Assembly: GCA_021780225.1 (NCBI GenBank) | Contig: JAJXZF010000016.1 | Location: 1 to 64,000 of the forward strand | Direction: 5' to 3' | DNA length: 64,000 nt | DNA from: Deltaproteobacteria bacterium | Lineage (GTDB): Bacteria; Desulfobacterota; Binatia; Binatales; Binataceae | Part shown: positions 60,382 to 64,000 of the stretch, piece by piece | Position numbering within the stretch: position 1 is the stretch's first letter | Layout: each line of letters starts with the position of its first letter | The notes under the pieces: generated by a model | The model's database searches: none | What the model saw: only the letters and a program-made list of their open reading frames with translations | What the model was told of the DNA's origin: nothing | Translations under genes and position numbers: made by a program

Positions 60382-61217
60382 TCCCCTTCCGGCCGGACCC
60401 CTGCCCGTTTGAATTTGCGGTTCAGCTCGTACTTTTCTTGTTTCTCCCGATGTTTGCGCACCCGAAACGCATTGGCGCATCGCTTCGAGCACGCCTTCGT
60501 GCCCGCGTCCGCGCCGCGTTCCGGCCTGGCCGCCCGCAACGCGTAAAAGAGGGCGCCGCAGATCGGGCATTTCCGAAACCGCGAGATTTCCGCCCCTTCC
60601 GCCGCCTTGAAGAAATCGCGCATCAGCGGATCAGGTTCGAAATGAAGCCGCCGTCCTTCACCCGCGTCGCTCCCGGCGACATACCCAACCTGAAAATCGA
60701 AAAACTCGCCGCTCGGTTGGAAATCAAAGGGCTTGTCATCCGGAACACCCCTCTGCTCACCCCGCTCACCCCGCTCACCCCGCTCATCCTGCTCACCTAA
60801 GCTCGGTTGGGAATCAAGGGGCTCGGCAGCCGGAACCGGCGAAACCAGTTGCGGCGCGCGCGCCAAAATGGCGCGAATCGTCTGATATGCATCGTGTAAC
60901 TGGCGGCGGGCGCGCGTCTGGCCGCGCTTGCGGCCGAGCCTCATCGCCAACCCTGAAAGCGATCGCGGACCAGCGCCGCCGGCATCGGCGAAACGCTCGA
61001 TAAAGGCCGGCTCAAGGGCCGTCATCCAATCGGGCGCAGCGCACGGCTCTGAATCGGGCAGGCCGCTTTCCAGCAAGTTCACGAAATCGATCCACGGCTT
61101 CAGCTCCCCGGAACGCTTGCTCGGCGAATCGAGGGCTTCGACCGTTTCGCTCTCGCCTTGGAGCCGCCGTAGCGCCCGAGCATCGGTAATGCTTGTTGAG
61201 AGTTTTTTGCGCCGCAT
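60378..61217 (-). CDS. Mobile-element protein with C-terminal CGNR-like zinc finger
   Basis: The 279-residue protein ends in a zinc-finger-like module, 'CPICGALF' followed after 20 residues by 'CSKRCANAFRVRKHREK', similar to CGNR-type fingers of DNA-binding regulators. A middle Glu-Arg-Gly repeat corresponds to the 9-bp tandem repeat in the DNA. The rest is not recognised. It is translationally coupled to the integrase gene and divergent from the excisionase-like gene, so it may regulate integration. Confidence 0.65.
   Translation of the reverse strand: MRRKKLSTSITDARALRRLQGESETVEALDSPSKRSGELKPWIDFVNLLESGLPDSEPCAAPDWMTALEPAFIERFADAGGAGPRSLSGLAMRLGRKRGQTRARRQLHDAYQTIRAILARAPQLVSPVPAAEPLDSQPSLGEQDERGERGERGEQRGVPDDKPFDFQPSGEFFDFQVGYVAGSDAGEGRRLHFEPDPLMRDFFKAAEGAEISRFRKCPICGALFYALRAARPERGADAGTKACSKRCANAFRVRKHREKQEKYELNRKFKRAGVRPEGE
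60755..60799. repeat. 9-bp tandem repeat (GCTCACCCC, five units)
   Basis: Three perfect and two degenerate copies of GCTCACCCC run head to tail inside the zinc-finger gene. They encode a repeated Glu-Arg-Gly on the minus strand. Such minisatellites change length by slippage. Confidence 0.85.
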
Positions 61218-61329
61218 ATGTTTGGAAGTAAGCCGAGCAAACCTCTTGTAAGAATTCGGCTAAACGCTCACATTACTGATCGGAAATAGCATGGCTTAAG
61301 ATTACTAGCAAGCATTACGGAGGCACGCA

Positions 61330-61521
61330 ATGGAAAAACTTCTGTCTTTTGAAGAGGCGCAGAGTCTGACCGGCATTCGAGTGCCAACCTGGCGGGCGTG
61401 GGCGGCCTCGCGAAAAATCCCCATTGTCCGGCTCGGACGAAGGGTCAAGATTCGCGAAACCGATTTAGAAAGACTCATCGAGGGCGGTTTGGTCCCGGCG
61501 CGCCCGGAGCACCCCCGATGA
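61330..61521 (+). CDS. Excisionase / AlpA-like helix-turn-helix protein
   Basis: This 63-residue protein has the MerR-like winged HTH of excisionases: 'LLSFEEAQSLTGIRVPTWRAWAASRKIPIVRLGRRVKI' with the following strand and 'RETDLERLIEGG'. It would bind the attachment site to favour excision. GGAGG lies six bases upstream. Its stop overlaps the next start as ATGA. It faces away from the integrase and zinc-finger genes, with 112 bp of regulatory DNA between. Confidence 0.88.
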   Translation: MEKLLSFEEAQSLTGIRVPTWRAWAASRKIPIVRLGRRVKIRETDLERLIEGGLVPARPEHPR

Positions 61522-61826
61522 ACGCCGAGGACCTGACGCTCCTTGACCAGCACAGGAAATTTCTGCGCGCTCGCGCGGTTGCCGATGACGTTGCGCGCGA
61601 ACGCGGCTATCAAAGCGCGGGGCGAAAATCCGAGCTTGAGCGCTTGGGCTTCGGGCGAACGCAACAGCTAATTCCAGCGCTAACCATTCCGATATGGAGC
61701 GTGCGCGGCGCAATCGAATCCTATCAACTCCGACCCGATCAACCCCGGATGGACAAGAAGGCTAAACCCCGCAAATACGAACTAAAGGCGGGGGGAAAAA
61801 TGCTGTGGATGTTCATCGGCGCCTGA
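61518..61826 (+). CDS. DUF3854 primase-helicase, N-terminal part (frame 1 of a split gene)
   Basis: This 102-residue reading frame matches the N-terminal portion of mobile-element DUF3854/primase proteins ('IPIWSVRGAIESYQLRPDQP' then 'KPRKYELKAGG'). It then runs out of similarity in its last dozen residues and stops. The next frame, which begins in the overlap, continues the family exactly. The two frames join in a G6A5 run at 61790-61800. It may be the short product of a frameshifting gene or half of a mutated one. Its start overlaps the excisionase stop. Confidence 0.75.
   Translation: MNAEDLTLLDQHRKFLRARAVADDVARERGYQSAGRKSELERLGFGRTQQLIPALTIPIWSVRGAIESYQLRPDQPRMDKKAKPRKYELKAGGKMLWMFIGA
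61793..61799 (+). promoter_or_regulatory. Candidate -1 ribosomal frameshift heptamer G GGA AAA
   Basis: In the upstream gene's frame the codons are GGG GGA AAA ATG, so the heptamer fits X XXY YYZ (lambda gpG-T uses the similar GGGAAAG). A -1 slip joins the frame to the downstream one, giving a fused product of about 791 residues. A GCGCCTG/CAGGCGC hairpin with a 3-nt loop begins about 20 bases downstream. A real or artefactual one-base indel in this homopolymer run is equally possible. Confidence 0.5.
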
Positions 61827-63892
61827 CCCAGGCGCGCGACGGTCGCAAAGTTTCGCTCATCGGCGATCCGCACGTGCCTTTGATCATCACGGAGGGCATT
61901 CCCAAAGGTGACGCGGCCGTCTCTATCGAATTGTGTTGCATCGCTTTGCTCGGCGTCTGGAACTGGCGAGGCTCCAACCAAGTCGGGGGTAGGACGGCCT
62001 TGGCGGACTGGGACTCGATCGCGCTGAACGAACGAACCGTCTATGTCGCATTCGATTACGACGTGATGGAAAAGCGCGGAGTATATGATGCGCTGGTCCG
62101 GCTCAAGTCGTTTCTTGAATCGAAAAAGGCGACGGTCAAGATTATCTATTTGCCGGTCGGCCAGCACGGCGAAAAAACCGGACTTGACGACTATATCGCA
62201 CGTGAGCAAGCAGCCGGCCGGAGTAAAGACGAAATCCGCGGCGCGCTGCTCGGGTTGGCGACCGATGAACTGCGCAAACCCGCGACGCAAAAGGCGGACC
62301 GTCCCGAGATAATGATCTCGGCCGGCCGCCACCCGGAGATGGTCGATCAAGCCGAAGCCGCGCTGGTCCCGCACGCGGCGCGGCTCAAGATATTCCAGCG
62401 CGCGAATGAAATCGTGCGGATTGTCGTGCTCGATCGGGAGTCCGGGAATGGCGCGCTCCAGCGTCGGCGCGGCGCTGTTCAGCTCGCCGCCATGTCGCCC
62501 CTCATGCTTCGAGATATATTTGAACAGCTGATCTTGTGGAGCAGGCCGGGGCAAAACGGCCCGGAACCCGCCGATTGTCCGTCGCGTTTGCCCGCAACCT
62601 ACCTGGAGCGACTCGGGAATTGGAAACTTCCTATGTTGCAGGGCGTGATCGAAGCGCCGATTATGCGGCCGGACGGTTCGATTCTGAGCGCGTCCGGCTA
62701 CGACGAATCGAGCCGCCTTTTCCTGTATGCGGATAGTGACTGGGCCGCCGTCCCGGAGAGTCCGACGCGGGCGCACGCGGAAGCCGCGCTGCGGGAATTG
62801 AGCGCGCCGTTCGCGGAGTTTCCGTTTGTCGAGGACGCGGCCCGCTCGGCGCTGCTCGCGGCGATTATCACGGCAATCCAGCGTCGCCTGCTCGAATCCG
62901 CCCCGCTTTTCGGTTTCGACGCGCCGAGCCAACGAAGCGGAAAATCTTTGCTTGCTGAATCGGTGGGAATCATCGCGACCGGACGAAAGCCGCCCTCAAC
63001 CGGCGTGGCTCGCACTGACGATGAATTGCGCAAAGCGATAACATCCGCGCTTCGCGAAGGTCAACTAATCGTTAATCTCGATAACATCACCCGGCCGCTC
63101 GACTCTCCCGACCTAGCGCGGGCCATTACTCAGTCCGAATATTCCGATCGCGTGCTTGGCGCGAACAAAATGCTACGGTTGAGAACCAACCTGCTTTGGA
63201 CCGCGACTGGCAACAACCTGACGTTTAAGGGCGATATGGCGAGCCGCGCGCTTCTCTGTCGAATCGACGCGAAGGTGGAACACCCGGAAAAACGCGACTT
63301 TGAAATTTCCGATCTGGCCGCTCATTTGAGCGCGCATAGAAAACAATTGGCGATTGCGGCGCTGACGATTTTACGCGCTTACCATGTTGCCGGGCGTCCG
63401 CGCCAAAACCTGCCGCGGTGGGGCGGATTCGATCAATGGTCCCGCGAAATTCGCGAGCCGCTGGTTTGGCTTGGAGTTGCCGATCCCTGCCGCACGCGCG
63501 AGCGGATTATCGTCAACAATCCAGAGCGTGATTCAGCTTTGAGCATCTTATCAACATGGCATGACCTGTCCCAGGATCGTGCCGTGACGGTCGCGGAAGT
63601 GATCCGCGATGGCGCAAATTTGAAGGAGTTGTTGCTTACGGTCGCGGCCGATCGAACCGAACCGGCAAAAATCAACCCCCGGCGGCTTGGCGTGTGGCTC
63701 CGATCCATCGAAGACCGGATTTTCGGCGATTTCCAGTTATCCCGTCATGGCTCGACGCAGGGCGTGGCGAGATGGCGTGTGGGTTTGGTGGGTTTGGTGG
63801 GTTCCAGGAGCGCCGGTCCAAATGGGGCGACACACACACAACACAACCCGGACTCGCACGCGGCGGCCGATGATGGGGGGATCGAGGTATGA
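61805..63892 (+). CDS. DUF3854 / AAA+ primase-helicase-like protein, main part (frame 2)
   Basis: The 695-residue product probably primes or unwinds element DNA. The N-terminal TOPRIM-like DUF3854 domain has 'PLIITEGIPKGDAAVS', 'VYVAFDYDVMEK' (acidic metal site) and 'KTGLDDYIA'. The second half has a P-loop variant 'APSQRSGKSLLAE' and 'LIVNLDNI' as a Walker-B-like segment. This is typical of integrated elements and prophages of GC-rich bacteria. The GTG at 61805 is only the first possible start; the true N-terminus is probably supplied by the preceding frame. Confidence 0.85.
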   Translation: MDVHRRLTQARDGRKVSLIGDPHVPLIITEGIPKGDAAVSIELCCIALLGVWNWRGSNQVGGRTALADWDSIALNERTVYVAFDYDVMEKRGVYDALVRLKSFLESKKATVKIIYLPVGQHGEKTGLDDYIAREQAAGRSKDEIRGALLGLATDELRKPATQKADRPEIMISAGRHPEMVDQAEAALVPHAARLKIFQRANEIVRIVVLDRESGNGALQRRRGAVQLAAMSPLMLRDIFEQLILWSRPGQNGPEPADCPSRLPATYLERLGNWKLPMLQGVIEAPIMRPDGSILSASGYDESSRLFLYADSDWAAVPESPTRAHAEAALRELSAPFAEFPFVEDAARSALLAAIITAIQRRLLESAPLFGFDAPSQRSGKSLLAESVGIIATGRKPPSTGVARTDDELRKAITSALREGQLIVNLDNITRPLDSPDLARAITQSEYSDRVLGANKMLRLRTNLLWTATGNNLTFKGDMASRALLCRIDAKVEHPEKRDFEISDLAAHLSAHRKQLAIAALTILRAYHVAGRPRQNLPRWGGFDQWSREIREPLVWLGVADPCRTRERIIVNNPERDSALSILSTWHDLSQDRAVTVAEVIRDGANLKELLLTVAADRTEPAKINPRRLGVWLRSIEDRIFGDFQLSRHGSTQGVARWRVGLVGLVGSRSAGPNGATHTQHNPDSHAAADDGGIEV

Positions 63893-64000
63893 ACATCGCA
63901 GCCGAAATTCTTGCCGAGCTTCGCGAGCGTGGCATACGGATCGAGCCACGGCCGGAAGGCCGGTTGCGGTTGACGCCGGCCAAAGCCGCCGATCCCGATC
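63889..64000 (+). CDS. Start of a TubC-N-like or mobile-element protein, cut by the window edge
   Basis: An ATG overlapping the stop of the primase gene (ATGA) opens a frame that runs to the end of the window: 'MNIAAEILAELRERGIRIEP' then 'RPEGRLRLTPAKAADPD'. This is the common N-terminal module of small element proteins in GC-rich hosts. Length and function cannot be judged. Confidence 0.6.
   Translation, partial: MNIAAEILAELRERGIRIEPRPEGRLRLTPAKAADPD

Noticed and set aside
60755-60799. CRISPR-like array
   Set aside because: Units are only 9 bp with no spacers; it is a coding tandem repeat. No CRISPR array was seen elsewhere in the window.

Overview
This window is GC-rich, densely coded bacterial chromosome. 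It carries about 60 protein genes, one tRNA gene, one miniature transposable element and the left end of an integrated mobile element. The gene mix suggests an uncultured soil-type Gram-negative: several luciferase-like flavin/F420 monooxygenases, a P450 with its own ferredoxin, crotonase and acyl-CoA dehydrogenase genes, and an Arn-type lipid A pathway. It resembles what is reported for Candidatus Binatota or related former deltaproteobacterial lineages. That placement is inference; no rRNA gene is present to confirm it.

Layout. 0-4.7 kb: truncated DHA2 efflux pump, P450 plus 3Fe-4S ferredoxin, Hsp20, RodZ-like protein. 4.8-10.7 kb: an arn-like lipid A aminoarabinose locus (arnT divergent from arnC, a formyltransferase, a decarboxylase/epimerase and arnD), with the two halves of ArnA as separate genes and no arnB in sight. 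10.7-12.5 kb: serine hydrolase and a HicB/HicA pair. 12.5-16.9 kb: a minus-strand run of a class V aminotransferase, serA and purA, preceded by a leader containing a strong intrinsic terminator. 17-23.2 kb: GalT-like protein, two atypical crotonases, leuS, an exported hydrolase. 23.4-29.4 kb: LLM monooxygenase, solitary Flp pilin, acyl-CoA dehydrogenase, amidohydrolase, MFS permease, SH3 protein. 29.4-38.5 kb: radical SAM enzyme, then a polyphosphate-flavoured block (SixA, CHAD, Ppx/GppA, MgtC-like, RMD1-like, polyphosphate glucokinase) and fdhD. 38.5-41.2 kb: three tandem F420-type LLM paralogues. 41.4-43.6 kb: a secreted protein and an IS630-like MITE.

43.6-51.3 kb is the least familiar region and the best candidate for an undescribed pathway. 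A minus-strand series (HAD phosphatase, nucleotidyltransferase, ATP-grasp enzyme, class III aminotransferase, GmhB-like phosphatase) diverges from a nucleotidyltransferase-like/CDP-alcohol phosphotransferase fusion and a B12-dependent radical SAM enzyme. Together these could make, activate and attach an aminated polar headgroup.

52-57 kb holds panB-panC-panD and coaX (pantothenate and the first CoA step), separated by a PDZ protein and a metallo-beta-lactamase-fold hydrolase. At 59.1 kb a tRNA-Pro(GGG) gene marks the integration site of a mobile element that runs past the right edge. The element has a tyrosine integrase split by a frameshift, a zinc-finger protein, an excisionase-like DNA-binding protein, and a DUF3854 primase/helicase whose two overlapping reading frames meet at a G GGA AAA slippery heptamer.
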